A stretch of 63,645 nt of DNA. Source: Pseudomonas sp. IPO3778 (lineage in GTDB: Bacteria > Pseudomonadota > Gammaproteobacteria > Pseudomonadales > Pseudomonadaceae). The position numbers and the translations under genes are program-made. Location of the stretch: the NCBI RefSeq assembly GCF_013386825.1, contig NZ_JACARC010000029.1, forward strand, positions 128,648-192,292, given 5' to 3'. Shown here one piece after another: positions 14,047 to 22,364 of this stretch; position 1 is the stretch's first letter; every line of letters starts with the position of its first letter. The notes under the pieces are model-generated. The model ran no database searches. It saw only the letters and a program-made list of their open reading frames with translations, and had not been told where the DNA came from.

Positions 14047-16941
14047 ATGCAAACCGACACAACTCGCGAGAACCCGCAAGGCTCCGTGCCGCAGGCCGCT
14101 GATTCGAATATGGATCTGTCCGCCACCGCGCCGGGCCAACTGCGTGTGATCAAGCGTAACGGCACTGTCGTTCCTTACACCGATGACAAAATCACCGTCG
14201 CCATCACCAAAGCGTTTCTTGCAGTTGAAGGCGGCACCGCTGCTGCCTCGTCGCGCATCCACGACACCGTTGCCCGCCTGACCGAACAGGTCAGCGCAAC
14301 GTTCAAGCGTCGCATGCCATCGGGCGGCACCATCCACATCGAAGAAATCCAGGACCAGGTCGAACTGGCCCTGATGCGTGCCGGCGAGCAGAAAGTGGCT
14401 CGCGACTACGTGATCTACCGTGACGCCCGTTCCAAGGAACGCGCCGTTCGCGCACCGTCCGAAGAAACCGTACAAGCCCACCCGTCGATCCGCATCACCC
14501 GCGCCGACGGCACTTTCGCGCCGCTGGACATGGGCCGCCTGAACACCATCGTCACCGAAGCCTGCGAAGGCCTGGAAGAAGTCGACGGCGACCTGATCCA
14601 GCGCGAAACCCTGAAGAACCTGTACGACGGCGTGGCCCTGACCGACGTCAACACCGCCCTGGTGATGACCGCCCGCACCCTGGTTGAGCGTGAGCCGAAC
14701 TACTCGTTCGTGACCGCCCGCCTGCTGATGGACACCCTGCGTGCCGAAGGCCTGAACTTCCTGGGCGTCGCCGAGAGCGCGACCCACCACGAAATGGTCG
14801 ACCTGTACGCCAAGGCGCTGCCGGCCTACATCGCCAAGGGTATCGAATTCGAATTGCTGAACCCGATCCTGGCCACCTTCGACCTGGAAAAACTCGGCAA
14901 GGCGATCAACCACGAGCGTGACCAGCAGTTCACCTACCTGGGCCTGCAAACCCTGTACGACCGTTACTTCATCCACAAGGACGGTATCCGCTTCGAACTG
15001 CCGCAAATCTTCTTCATGCGCGTGGCCATGGGCCTGGCGATCGAAGAGAAGCAGAAAGAAGACCGTGCCATCGAGTTCTACAACCTGTTGTCGTCCTTCG
15101 ACTACATGTCGTCCACACCGACCCTGTTCAACGCCGGTACCCTGCGTCCACAGCTGTCGAGCTGCTACCTGACCACCGTGCCGGATGACCTGTCGGGCAT
15201 CTACCACGCGATCCACGACAACGCCATGTTGTCCAAATTCGCAGGCGGCCTGGGTAACGACTGGACGCCGGTGCGTGCACTGGGTTCGTACATCAAGGGC
15301 ACCAACGGCAAGTCCCAGGGCGTTGTACCGTTCCTCAAAGTGGTGAACGACACCGCGGTGGCCGTGAACCAGGGTGGCAAGCGCAAAGGCGCGGTGTGTG
15401 CCTACCTGGAAACCTGGCACATGGACATCGAAGAGTTCATCGAGCTGCGCAAGAACACCGGTGATGACCGTCGTCGTACCCACGACATGAACACCGCCAA
15501 CTGGATCCCTGACCTGTTCATGAAGCGTGTCTTCGATGACGGCAAATGGACCCTGTTCTCGCCATCCGAAGTACCGGACCTGCACGACCTGACCGGCAAG
15601 GCCTTCGAAGAGCGCTACGAGTACTACGAAGCCCTCACCGAGTACCCAGGCAAGGTCAAGCTGTTCAAGACCATCCAGGCCAAAGACCTGTGGCGCAAAA
15701 TGCTCTCCATGCTGTTTGAAACCGGCCACCCTTGGCTGACCTTCAAAGACCCGTGCAACCTGCGCAGCCCGCAGCAGCACGTGGGCGTGGTCCACAGCTC
15801 GAACCTGTGCACCGAGATCACCTTGAACACCAACAAGGACGAGATCGCCGTTTGCAACCTGGGCTCGATCAACCTGCCGAACCACATCACCAACGGCAAG
15901 CTGGACACCGCCAAGCTGGAACGCACCGTGAACACCGCCGTTCGCATGCTCGATAACGTTATCGACATCAACTACTACTCGGTACCCCAGGCGCAGAACT
16001 CCAACTTCAAGCACCGTCCGGTAGGCCTTGGCATCATGGGCTTCCAGGATGCGCTGTACCTGCAGCACATTCCTTACGGTTCCGACGCTGCGGTCGAGTT
16101 CGCCGACAAGTCCATGGAAGCGGTCAGCTACTACGCGATCCAGGCGTCCTGCGACCTGGCCGACGAGCGCGGTGCCTACGAGACGTTCCAGGGTTCGCTG
16201 TGGTCCAAGGGCATCCTGCCGCTGGACTCGCAACAGATCCTGATCGAGCAACGTGGCCAGAAGTACATCGACGTTGACCTGAACGAATCCCTGGACTGGG
16301 CGCCGGTACGTGCCCGTGTGCAGAAAGGCATTCGTAACTCCAACATCATGGCCATCGCACCGACCGCCACCATCGCCAACATCACTGGCGTGTCGCAGTC
16401 GATCGAACCGACCTACCAGAACCTGTATGTGAAATCGAACCTGTCGGGCGAATTCACCGTGATCAACCCGTACCTGGTTCGCGACCTGAAAGCCCGCGGC
16501 CTGTGGGACTCGGTCATGATCAACGACCTGAAGTACTACGACGGTTCGGTGCAGCAGATCGAGCGCATTCCGCAAGAACTCAAAGAGCTCTACGCGACGG
16601 CTTTCGAAGTGGACACCAAGTGGATCGTCGACGCGGCCAGCCGTCGCCAGAAGTGGATCGACCAGGCTCAGTCGCTGAACCTGTACATCGCCGGCGCATC
16701 GGGCAAGAAGCTGGACGTGACCTACCGCATGGCATGGTACCGTGGCCTGAAAACCACTTACTACCTCCGTGCCCTGGCCGCCACCAGCACCGAGAAGTCG
16801 ACCATCAACACCGGCAAGCTGAACGCGGTTTCCAGCGGCGGCAACCACGGTGATGATTCGGTGCTCGCCGCACCTGCCGGCCCGGCACCCGTGCCAAAGG
16901 CTTGTGCGATTGACGAGCCGGATTGCGAAGCTTGCCAATAA
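14047..16941 (+). CDS. nrdA: Class Ia ribonucleoside-diphosphate reductase, alpha subunit
   Basis: A 964-residue catalytic subunit that reduces NDPs to dNDPs with a radical supplied by NrdB. It is about 200 residues longer than E. coli NrdA because of duplicated N-terminal ATP-cones: VIKRNGTVVPYTDDKIT from about residue 35 and IRITRADGTFAPLDMGRLN from about residue 149. Active-site pieces: SSCYLTT, NLCTEITLNTNKDE (thiyl Cys) and the C-terminal redox tail ending CEAC-Q. ATG 14047 is used; an in-frame ATG at 14029 precedes the GGAG site and is unlikely. Upstream are DnaA and NrdR sites. nrdB is not downstream: a terminator and convergent flgE follow; its start is found at 63325. Confidence 0.97.
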   Translation: MQTDTTRENPQGSVPQAADSNMDLSATAPGQLRVIKRNGTVVPYTDDKITVAITKAFLAVEGGTAAASSRIHDTVARLTEQVSATFKRRMPSGGTIHIEEIQDQVELALMRAGEQKVARDYVIYRDARSKERAVRAPSEETVQAHPSIRITRADGTFAPLDMGRLNTIVTEACEGLEEVDGDLIQRETLKNLYDGVALTDVNTALVMTARTLVEREPNYSFVTARLLMDTLRAEGLNFLGVAESATHHEMVDLYAKALPAYIAKGIEFELLNPILATFDLEKLGKAINHERDQQFTYLGLQTLYDRYFIHKDGIRFELPQIFFMRVAMGLAIEEKQKEDRAIEFYNLLSSFDYMSSTPTLFNAGTLRPQLSSCYLTTVPDDLSGIYHAIHDNAMLSKFAGGLGNDWTPVRALGSYIKGTNGKSQGVVPFLKVVNDTAVAVNQGGKRKGAVCAYLETWHMDIEEFIELRKNTGDDRRRTHDMNTANWIPDLFMKRVFDDGKWTLFSPSEVPDLHDLTGKAFEERYEYYEALTEYPGKVKLFKTIQAKDLWRKMLSMLFETGHPWLTFKDPCNLRSPQQHVGVVHSSNLCTEITLNTNKDEIAVCNLGSINLPNHITNGKLDTAKLERTVNTAVRMLDNVIDINYYSVPQAQNSNFKHRPVGLGIMGFQDALYLQHIPYGSDAAVEFADKSMEAVSYYAIQASCDLADERGAYETFQGSLWSKGILPLDSQQILIEQRGQKYIDVDLNESLDWAPVRARVQKGIRNSNIMAIAPTATIANITGVSQSIEPTYQNLYVKSNLSGEFTVINPYLVRDLKARGLWDSVMINDLKYYDGSVQQIERIPQELKELYATAFEVDTKWIVDAASRRQKWIDQAQSLNLYIAGASGKKLDVTYRMAWYRGLKTTYYLRALAATSTEKSTINTGKLNAVSSGGNHGDDSVLAAPAGPAPVPKACAIDEPDCEACQ

Positions 16942-16979
16942 GCTGAGCAGGTCCCGGGTTTAACCACCCAGGCGTGAAT

Positions 16980-17017
16980 AACCCCCGATAGGCCTACGGC
17001 GTATCGGGGGTTTTCTT
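16980..17017 (+). terminator. Rho-independent terminator of nrdA
   Basis: ACCCCCGATA, loop, TATCGGGGGT followed by TTTCTTTT. Perfect 10-bp stem. Confidence 0.9.
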
Positions 17018-17133
17018 TTGCCCGCTTGGCGCTCGCGGGGTACATGAAACAGGCAGCGGCCATCATCGCCGGATCATCGCCCTTGAACCGCGCGTGACAG
17101 CCCCCTGATTGTCAGTCACTCCAGCCGGTGAGC

Positions 17134-17163
17134 AAAAAAAAGCCCCTCATTCGAGGGGCTTTT
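17134..17163 (-). terminator. Rho-independent terminator of flgBCDE
   Basis: On the minus strand AAAAGCCCCTCGAATGAGGG-GCTTTTTTTT: 8-bp stem, 4-nt loop and a long T run. It ends the flg operon straight after flgE. Confidence 0.9.
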
Positions 17164-17189
17164 GGGTGAAGCGGGTTAAAGCGACAGCA

Positions 17190-18512
17190 TCAGGTCATCT
17201 GAATGATGGTCTGCATGATGGTGCTTTGGGTGGAGATGGTCTTGGCGTTCGCCTGATAGTTGCTCTGGGCCTTGATCAGGTCCACCAGCTCGTTGGTCAG
17301 GTTGACGTTGGAGTTCTCCAGGGAGTTGGCCACGATCGAACCCAGGGTACCGGATTGCGGGGTATCAAAACCTGGCTGGCCTGAGGCGAAGGTTTCTTTC
17401 CAGGTGGTGCCGCCGTTTGGCTGCAGGCCCTGTTCGTTGTTGAAGCTGGCCAGGGAGATCTGGCCGATGGCCTTGCTCTGCTGGTTGCTGAATGTGGCGA
17501 ACAGTACGCCCGTGCCGTCGATTTTCAACCCGGTGATTTGACCGGTGGCGTAGCCATCGGTAGTCGGCGGGTTGCGGTAGGTGGCGGAGTTGTACTGGGT
17601 GATGCTGGCCATGTTGACGGCAATGCCATCCGGGTTGGCAGCCGCACCGTTAGGCGTCCAGACGCCATTGACCAGGCCGCCCGGCTTCCAGTCGGCAATC
17701 GTCAGGGTGGTATTGGACGCGGTGGCTGGCGGAGTCACGATCCCGGTGAGCTTGCCGGAGGTGTCAAACGACAGCGTCGAGGCGACCGGTGCCTTCACAT
17801 CCGTACCGGTACCGCTGATCGGCGAGCCGTCAGGGTTGCGCCCATCAATCAGGGTGTAGGACTTCCAGGTGTTGGAGTCCGTCTTCACCAGGTACTGCAC
17901 CATCGGGTGCGCATTGCCCTGGGTGTCGTAGAGCGTGGTGGAGTACTGGGTGGTGAAGCTGTCAGTCTTGGTCGGATCAAACGGGTGGGCCGTCTGATCG
18001 ATCGGCAGCTCGGACGAGTTCAGGTTACTGGTGGAGTCCACCTTGCTCGACGCCTTCGGCGGCAGGTTCGACAGGTTCAGTTGCAGGTCGGTCAAGCCAC
18101 CCTTCTGGATGTTGCCGTCGGCGTCCGCCGCGTAGCCTTGAAGACGCGCGGTGCCGGTGTTGTCGGTGATGTAGCCGTCCTTGTCCGAACGGAAGGAACC
18201 GCTACGGGTGTACTCCAGCGAACCGTCGCTGCCTTTCTGTACGAAGAAGCCGCCGCCCTGGATCGCCATGTCCAGGATGCCACCGCTGTTGTTGACGTCA
18301 CCCTGGGTGAACTGCTGGGACACGGCCGCCAGGTTCACGCCGTTACCGACGCTGTTCTGGCCGGTGCCCAGCTTGGAGGCCGCGTAGATATCCGCGAATT
18401 CCGCACGGGACGACTTGAAGCCGGTGGTCGCGACGTTGGCGATGTTGTTGCCGGTCACGTCCAGTTGTTTGTTGGCCGCATAGAGACCGCTAAGGCCGAT
18501 GTTAAAAGACAT
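17190..18512 (-). CDS. flgE: Flagellar hook protein FlgE
   Basis: A 440-residue hook subunit, assembled outside the cell as the universal joint between rod and filament. N-terminal rod-type motif: GLSGLYAANKQLDVTGNNIAN then VATTGFKSSRAEFADIY; central hydrophilic D1/D2 region (residues about 150-380) with many Thr/Gly/Asn; C-terminal heptad helix LENSNVNLTNELVDLIKAQ. It is the last gene of flgBCDE. In most pseudomonads flgFGHIJKL would follow; here the operon stops at a terminator, so the distal rod, ring and hook-associated genes must lie elsewhere. Confidence 0.96.
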   Translation of the reverse strand: MSFNIGLSGLYAANKQLDVTGNNIANVATTGFKSSRAEFADIYAASKLGTGQNSVGNGVNLAAVSQQFTQGDVNNSGGILDMAIQGGGFFVQKGSDGSLEYTRSGSFRSDKDGYITDNTGTARLQGYAADADGNIQKGGLTDLQLNLSNLPPKASSKVDSTSNLNSSELPIDQTAHPFDPTKTDSFTTQYSTTLYDTQGNAHPMVQYLVKTDSNTWKSYTLIDGRNPDGSPISGTGTDVKAPVASTLSFDTSGKLTGIVTPPATASNTTLTIADWKPGGLVNGVWTPNGAAANPDGIAVNMASITQYNSATYRNPPTTDGYATGQITGLKIDGTGVLFATFSNQQSKAIGQISLASFNNEQGLQPNGGTTWKETFASGQPGFDTPQSGTLGSIVANSLENSNVNLTNELVDLIKAQSNYQANAKTISTQSTIMQTIIQMT

Positions 18513-18543
18513 TGTTCTCTCCTTTTGCCGTATTTAGCCGGCT

Positions 18544-19266
18544 CTATGTACCGATAGTCTGAATTTGCGACAGCTTGATACTGCCCATGCCGCCCGCCAG
18601 GTTAAGCATCATTTCGCCGCCGTTCGTACCCAGGGTTACGCTGGTCACGGTTGCCGGCAGCGAGGTGGCCAGGGCCACCGAGTCGCCCGCGTCATTCTTG
18701 GTGGTGGCGTTGAAGGTGTAGGTGCCGGCAGGCGCCACCTCACCCGCATCGTTCTTGCCGTCCCACACAAAGCTGGAATTGCCGGCACTCTGGGCACCCA
18801 TGTCGATGGTGCGAACCACGTTGCCGTCCTTGTCGGTGATCTTGACGGAGACGTTGCCCGTCGCCGCCGTCACCGCCACGGAACCGGTCATGCTCTTGCT
18901 GGTGTCCACCACGGCCGTGTCGGTCTGGGTGATCACCGAGCGACCCACCAGTGACGATGCCTGCAGCGCCTGCGAGGAGCTGTAGCTGCTGGAGATCGCA
19001 TTGACCGAATCGTTCAGGTTATTGATGCCTTCCAGGCTGCTGAACTGCGCCAGTTGGGCCACGAACGCGCCGTTGTCCTGGGGCGACAGCGGGTCCTGGT
19101 TTTTCAGCTGGGTGACCAGCAGTTGCAGGAACGCATCCTTGCCCATCGCCTGGTTGCCGCTGGCGGCACTGGCAACGCTGGAAACGTTGTCTGTAGCCGT
19201 CTGAACCTTGGAATTGAAAAGATTCTGGACCGCCGTGTTCGTCGAACTGTTATCAACAATAGCCAT
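18544..19266 (-). CDS. flgD: Flagellar hook-capping protein FlgD
   Basis: A 240-residue scaffold that caps the growing hook and allows FlgE to polymerise. The N-terminus contains the conserved GKDAFLQLLVTQLKNQDPLSPQDN and FVAQLAQFSSLEGINNLN; the C-terminal part has the FlgD Tudor-like/Ig-like domains (residues about 90-240) with FVWDGKNDAGEVAPAGTY typical of the FLGD-Ig module. Between flgC and flgE, 16 and 31 bp away, in the flgBCDE operon. Confidence 0.95.
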   Translation of the reverse strand: MAIVDNSSTNTAVQNLFNSKVQTATDNVSSVASAASGNQAMGKDAFLQLLVTQLKNQDPLSPQDNGAFVAQLAQFSSLEGINNLNDSVNAISSSYSSSQALQASSLVGRSVITQTDTAVVDTSKSMTGSVAVTAATGNVSVKITDKDGNVVRTIDMGAQSAGNSSFVWDGKNDAGEVAPAGTYTFNATTKNDAGDSVALATSLPATVTSVTLGTNGGEMMLNLAGGMGSIKLSQIQTIGT

Positions 19267-19282
19267 TATTTGGCGCCCCTTA

Positions 19283-19735
19283 TCACTGACCCAGGGTCAG
19301 GACTTTCTGCATCATGGTTTTGGCGGTGTTCATCATTTCCGCATTGGTCTGGAACGAGCGGCTGGCGGAAATCATGTCAGCCATTTCCTCGACCACGTTG
19401 ACGTTGGGGTAGTACACGTACCCTTTGGCGTCAGCGGCGGGATGGTTCGGCTCGTAACGGGCGTCGAGGTTGCTTTGGTCTTCGACCACACCGAGCACCT
19501 GCACGCCTTGGCCGGCGGCATCCTGGTTCTGGAACAGCGAGTCGCCGCTGCCGCTCTGGCCGCCTTGGCCATCCTGGAACATGGTGGCGAACACCGGGTG
19601 CCGGGCGCGGTAGGTCTTGTCAATGCTCGAAGACACGGTCTCGGCGTTGGCGATGTTACTGGCGACGGTGTTGAGACGCGTGGTCTGGGCGCTCATGCCA
19701 CTACCGGCAATATTGAAAACACTGGCGAGGGACAT
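19283..19735 (-). CDS. flgC: Flagellar basal-body rod protein FlgC
   Basis: A 150-residue proximal-rod subunit located in the periplasm, exported by the flagellar type III system. The rod motif is clear (SVFNIAGSGMSAQTTRLNTV, ASNIANAETV) and the C-terminal helix MADMISASRSFQTNAEMMNTAKTM (in parts) is typical. Its start is 3 bp from the flgB stop, so the two are probably translationally coupled. Confidence 0.96.
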   Translation of the reverse strand: MSLASVFNIAGSGMSAQTTRLNTVASNIANAETVSSSIDKTYRARHPVFATMFQDGQGGQSGSGDSLFQNQDAAGQGVQVLGVVEDQSNLDARYEPNHPAADAKGYVYYPNVNVVEEMADMISASRSFQTNAEMMNTAKTMMQKVLTLGQ

Positions 19736-19738
19736 GGC

Positions 19739-20146
19739 TTACTCTCCACGCAGGGCTGACATCAGCCCTTTGAATTTGCTGTTAAGCAGGGTAAAGCTGG
19801 CCTGGAAGTTCACCGAGTTCTCGGCGTAGGCCGATTGCTCCAACTGGGCGTCCACGGTGTTCTGGTCGATCGACGGTTGCATCGGCGTGCGATACATCAG
19901 CGTGTCGTCGCCATTGCCCAGGCCTTGCGCTTCGATATGACGGCTGTTGGTCATGTTCAAGGCGAAGGTGCCGTTCTTGGTCTTGTCTTGCTGGGCGGCG
20001 AGCACGGCAGAGAAGTCCAGGTCCCGAGCCTTGTAGTTCGGGGTGTCGGCGTTGGCAATGTTGTTGGCCAGGACTTCGGCACGCTGGGCGCGGAAGCCCA
20101 GGGCTTGTTCGTGGATACCGAGCGCTTTATCGAAGCTGATGCTCAT
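19739..20146 (-). CDS. flgB: Flagellar basal-body rod protein FlgB
   Basis: A 135-residue proximal-rod subunit, first gene of flgBCDE. Motif LANNIANADTPNYKARDLDF near the N-terminus, and the C-terminal helix SAYAENSVNFQASFTLLNSKF. Preceded by GGAAACC spacing typical of a moderate Shine-Dalgarno. A sigma-54 promoter lies about 47 bp upstream and a cluster of TTGCCG/CGGCAA elements beyond it, consistent with class III FleR/RpoN-dependent control as known for P. aeruginosa flgBCDE. Confidence 0.96.
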   Translation of the reverse strand: MSISFDKALGIHEQALGFRAQRAEVLANNIANADTPNYKARDLDFSAVLAAQQDKTKNGTFALNMTNSRHIEAQGLGNGDDTLMYRTPMQPSIDQNTVDAQLEQSAYAENSVNFQASFTLLNSKFKGLMSALRGE

Positions 20147-20191
20147 GGCGGAAACCTTTAGGGGCTGACCTGCTTTTCGTAACTAGGATTT

Positions 20192-20208
20192 AGCAAGGGC
20201 CATGCCAA
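20192..20208 (-). promoter_or_regulatory. Sigma-54 promoter of flgBCDE
   Basis: On the minus strand TTGGCATG-GCCC-TTGCT; the only change from TGGCACG-N4-TTGCT is C to T in the spacer side of the -24 block. GG and GC are 12 bp apart. Confidence 0.85.
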
Positions 20209-20244
20209 GTTGCTCGGCCGCCGTAAATCAAGGGTTTGCGAGGA

Positions 20245-20325
20245 CATTGCCGCCGGCAATGCCAGAAAAGCGGCAAAGGGTTTCCGCGAAACGCCAGTAA
20301 AGCGGCAATGAAGGTTTGCCGCTTT
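20245..20325. promoter_or_regulatory. Array of GCGGCAA/TTGCCG elements upstream of flgB
   Basis: CATTGCCGCCGGCAATG (20245-20261) is a perfect palindrome. AAAGCGGCAA occurs at 20267-20276 and 20299-20308 (32 bp apart), and the inverse TTGCCGCTTT at 20316-20325 forms a perfect 10-bp inverted repeat with the middle copy. All lie 50-130 bp upstream of the sigma-54 promoter, where an enhancer-binding protein such as FleR or FleQ would sit. Confidence 0.5.
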
Positions 20326-20360
20326 GCGGCGCAGGGAGAAAACGGCGGGACACAAAAAAA

Positions 20361-20450
20361 TGTGGGAGCGGGCTTGCTCGCGGATGCGGTGGGTCAGTCG
20401 ATGCCTCTTTGACTGATCGTGCGCATTCGCGAGCAAGCCCGCTCCCACAT
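20361..20450. repeat. REP doublet (GGGAGCGGGCTTGCTCGCG type)
   Basis: TGTGGGAGCGGGCTTGCTCG faces CGAGCAAGCCCGCTCCCACA across about 50 bp. It separates cheR from the flgB promoter region. Confidence 0.92.
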
Positions 20451-20480
20451 TTTGATCTTCACTCGGGTCTCAGGCCGGTG

Positions 20481-21308
20481 TTACTTGGCCTGGTAGATGA
20501 TCCCGGGGCTGCACTGCACCATCTGGTAATGATCCGGCAAACCGTTCAACGCCTCGGAAGCACCCAGGAACAGATAACCGCCGCGCTTGAGGGTGCCGTG
20601 GATGCGTAGCAGGATGTCTTTCTTCACCTCGGCCGAGAAGTAGATCAACACATTGCGGCAAAACACCATGTCGAACTTGCCCAGGCTGGCATAACTGTCC
20701 AGCAGGTTGAACGAGCGAAACTCCACCCGGCTCTTGATCGGCGCCTTCACCGCCCAACGCCCTGCGCCCTTGGGGTCGAAGAAACGCTGCAAGCGCTCCT
20801 GGGACAACCCGCGCCCCAACGCCAGGCTGTCGTACTCGCCGGTCTTGCAGTTGGTGAGCATGGTGCCGGAAAGGTCCGTGGCCACAATCTGCGCCCCGGC
20901 TTTCAACTGGCCCATGTTGGTCCGCTCGAACTCATCGATGGACATCGAAATCGAATACGGCTCCTGCCCCGACGAACAAGCCGCCGACCAGATGCGCAGG
21001 CGCTGGCCCGGAGCGGCCTTGATCGCCTCGGGGAGCACCTTGCTCTTGAGCACTTCAAACGGATAGGTATCGCGAAACCACAAGGTTTCGTTGGTGGTCA
21101 TGGCATCGACCACCATCTCCTTGAGCCCGCTGCGCGGCTGGCCCTGGATCCGCTGCACCAATTCCCCGAGGGACTTGATGCCTTGCTGCTCCATCAGTTT
21201 GTTGAGACGGCTGGATACCAGGTACTGCTTGTTTTCACCGAGCAATATGCCACAGGCTTTTTCCAGGAAGACCCGGAACTGTTCGAAATCCAAATTACCC
21301 GTAGACAA
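20481..21308 (-). CDS. cheR: Chemotaxis protein methyltransferase CheR
   Basis: A 275-residue SAM-dependent enzyme that methylates glutamates on chemoreceptors for adaptation. N-terminal helical domain (FEQFRVFLEKACGILLGENKQYLV), then the SAM domain with RIWSAACSSGQEPYSI, IVATDLSGTML, FDMVFCRNVLIYFS and GYLFLGASEAL. The reading frame is bounded by a stop five codons before TTG 21308, and GAGGCGG lies just ahead of that TTG, so translation must begin at TTG. Downstream of cheV, with 43 bp between them, in one unit. Confidence 0.95.
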   Translation of the reverse strand: MSTGNLDFEQFRVFLEKACGILLGENKQYLVSSRLNKLMEQQGIKSLGELVQRIQGQPRSGLKEMVVDAMTTNETLWFRDTYPFEVLKSKVLPEAIKAAPGQRLRIWSAACSSGQEPYSISMSIDEFERTNMGQLKAGAQIVATDLSGTMLTNCKTGEYDSLALGRGLSQERLQRFFDPKGAGRWAVKAPIKSRVEFRSFNLLDSYASLGKFDMVFCRNVLIYFSAEVKKDILLRIHGTLKRGGYLFLGASEALNGLPDHYQMVQCSPGIIYQAK

Positions 21309-21351
21309 TGATACCGCCTCTTAAATCGTGTGACCGCCAGGGAAAAAGCCC

Positions 21352-22284
21352 CTAGCCGTGATCTGCTGCCTTGATCCGGTCGACTACCCGGGATGCCAGG
21401 TCATCAGGGCGGAATTTGGCCAGGAAGTCATCGGCACCGACCTTCTTGACCATCGCCTGATTGAATACACCCGACAACGAAGTATGCAGGATGATATGTA
21501 GCTTTTGCATGCGTGGGTCGTTGCGTATCTCGGCCGTGAGGGTGTAGCCGTCCATTTCCGGCATCTCGATGTCGGAGATCATCATCAGGAATTCTTCTTC
21601 CGGCTTCTTGCCCTCCTCCACCAGCTTGCGCAGGTAATCCAGGGCCTGGCGACCGTCATTGAGCGCGACCACCTCAACGCCAACCGTCTGCAGGCAACGG
21701 GACACCTGTTTGCGCGCCACCGAGGAGTCATCCACCGTCAGCACCCGCAGCGAGATCGCCTTGTGGGCCGTCTCGGCGTCTACCACACCCACCGAAATGG
21801 CCTCCGAGGTCGGGGCTACTTCGGCGAGGATTTTCTCCACGTCGATGATTTCCACCAACTGGTTGTCGACCCGCGTCACCGCCGTGAGGTAGTGATCACG
21901 GCCGGTGCCCTTGGGCGGCGGATGGATCTCTTCCCAGTTCATGTTGACGATACGTTCCACCGAACGCACAAGGAAACCCTGGGTCTTGGTGTTGTACTCG
22001 GTAATGATCACAAACGGATTCTCGCGGTCCTGCAAACCGGCCGAACCGGTGGCCATTGCCAGGTCAAGAATCGGGATGGTCGCACCACGGATGTTGGCCA
22101 CACCGCACACCACCGGGCTGGACTTGGGCATTATTGTCAGCTTGGGGCACTGCAACACTTCCCGCACTTTAAAGACGTTGATCCCGTAAAGCTGCTTGCC
22201 GTCCAGACGAAACAGCAGCAACTCCAGGCGATTCTGCCCCACCAGCTGTGTGCGCTGGTTCACTGAATCCATTACACCCGCCAT
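21352..22284 (-). CDS. cheV: Chemotaxis coupling protein CheV
   Basis: A 310-residue CheW-receiver fusion that couples chemoreceptors to CheA. CheW-like domain at residues about 15-155 (LLFRLDGKQLYGINVFKVREVL, VCGVANIRGATIPILDLA), receiver at about 175-305 with VLTVDDSSVARKQ, phospho-Asp in MISDIEMPEMDG and Lys replaced region HTSLSG...ADDFLAKFRPDD. ATG 22284 is supported by GGAG seven bases upstream; the Met at residue 5 is an alternative. Divergent from flgA, first of cheV-cheR. Confidence 0.95.
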   Translation of the reverse strand: MAGVMDSVNQRTQLVGQNRLELLLFRLDGKQLYGINVFKVREVLQCPKLTIMPKSSPVVCGVANIRGATIPILDLAMATGSAGLQDRENPFVIITEYNTKTQGFLVRSVERIVNMNWEEIHPPPKGTGRDHYLTAVTRVDNQLVEIIDVEKILAEVAPTSEAISVGVVDAETAHKAISLRVLTVDDSSVARKQVSRCLQTVGVEVVALNDGRQALDYLRKLVEEGKKPEEEFLMMISDIEMPEMDGYTLTAEIRNDPRMQKLHIILHTSLSGVFNQAMVKKVGADDFLAKFRPDDLASRVVDRIKAADHG

Positions 22285-22336
22285 GCCCAGACTCCTACGC
22301 TAAAACCTAGGGGTACGACGTGTACCCAACACTAAA

Positions 22337-22352
22337 CGGCACGAGCTTTGCT
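22337..22352 (+). promoter_or_regulatory. Sigma-54 promoter of flgA
   Basis: CGGCACG-AGCT-TTGCT; GG and GC 12 bp apart, one mismatch (first T). The -12 block ends only 13 bp before the flgA ATG. Confidence 0.8.
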
Positions 22353-22364
22353 TTTTTATTCGCC

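Noticed and set aside
13951..16938. 995-codon open frame antisense to nrdA
   Set aside because: High GC and codon bias leave the complementary frame open; the predicted protein is rich in His, Val, Gln and Arg with no domain and no ribosome site. nrdA on the other strand is certain.
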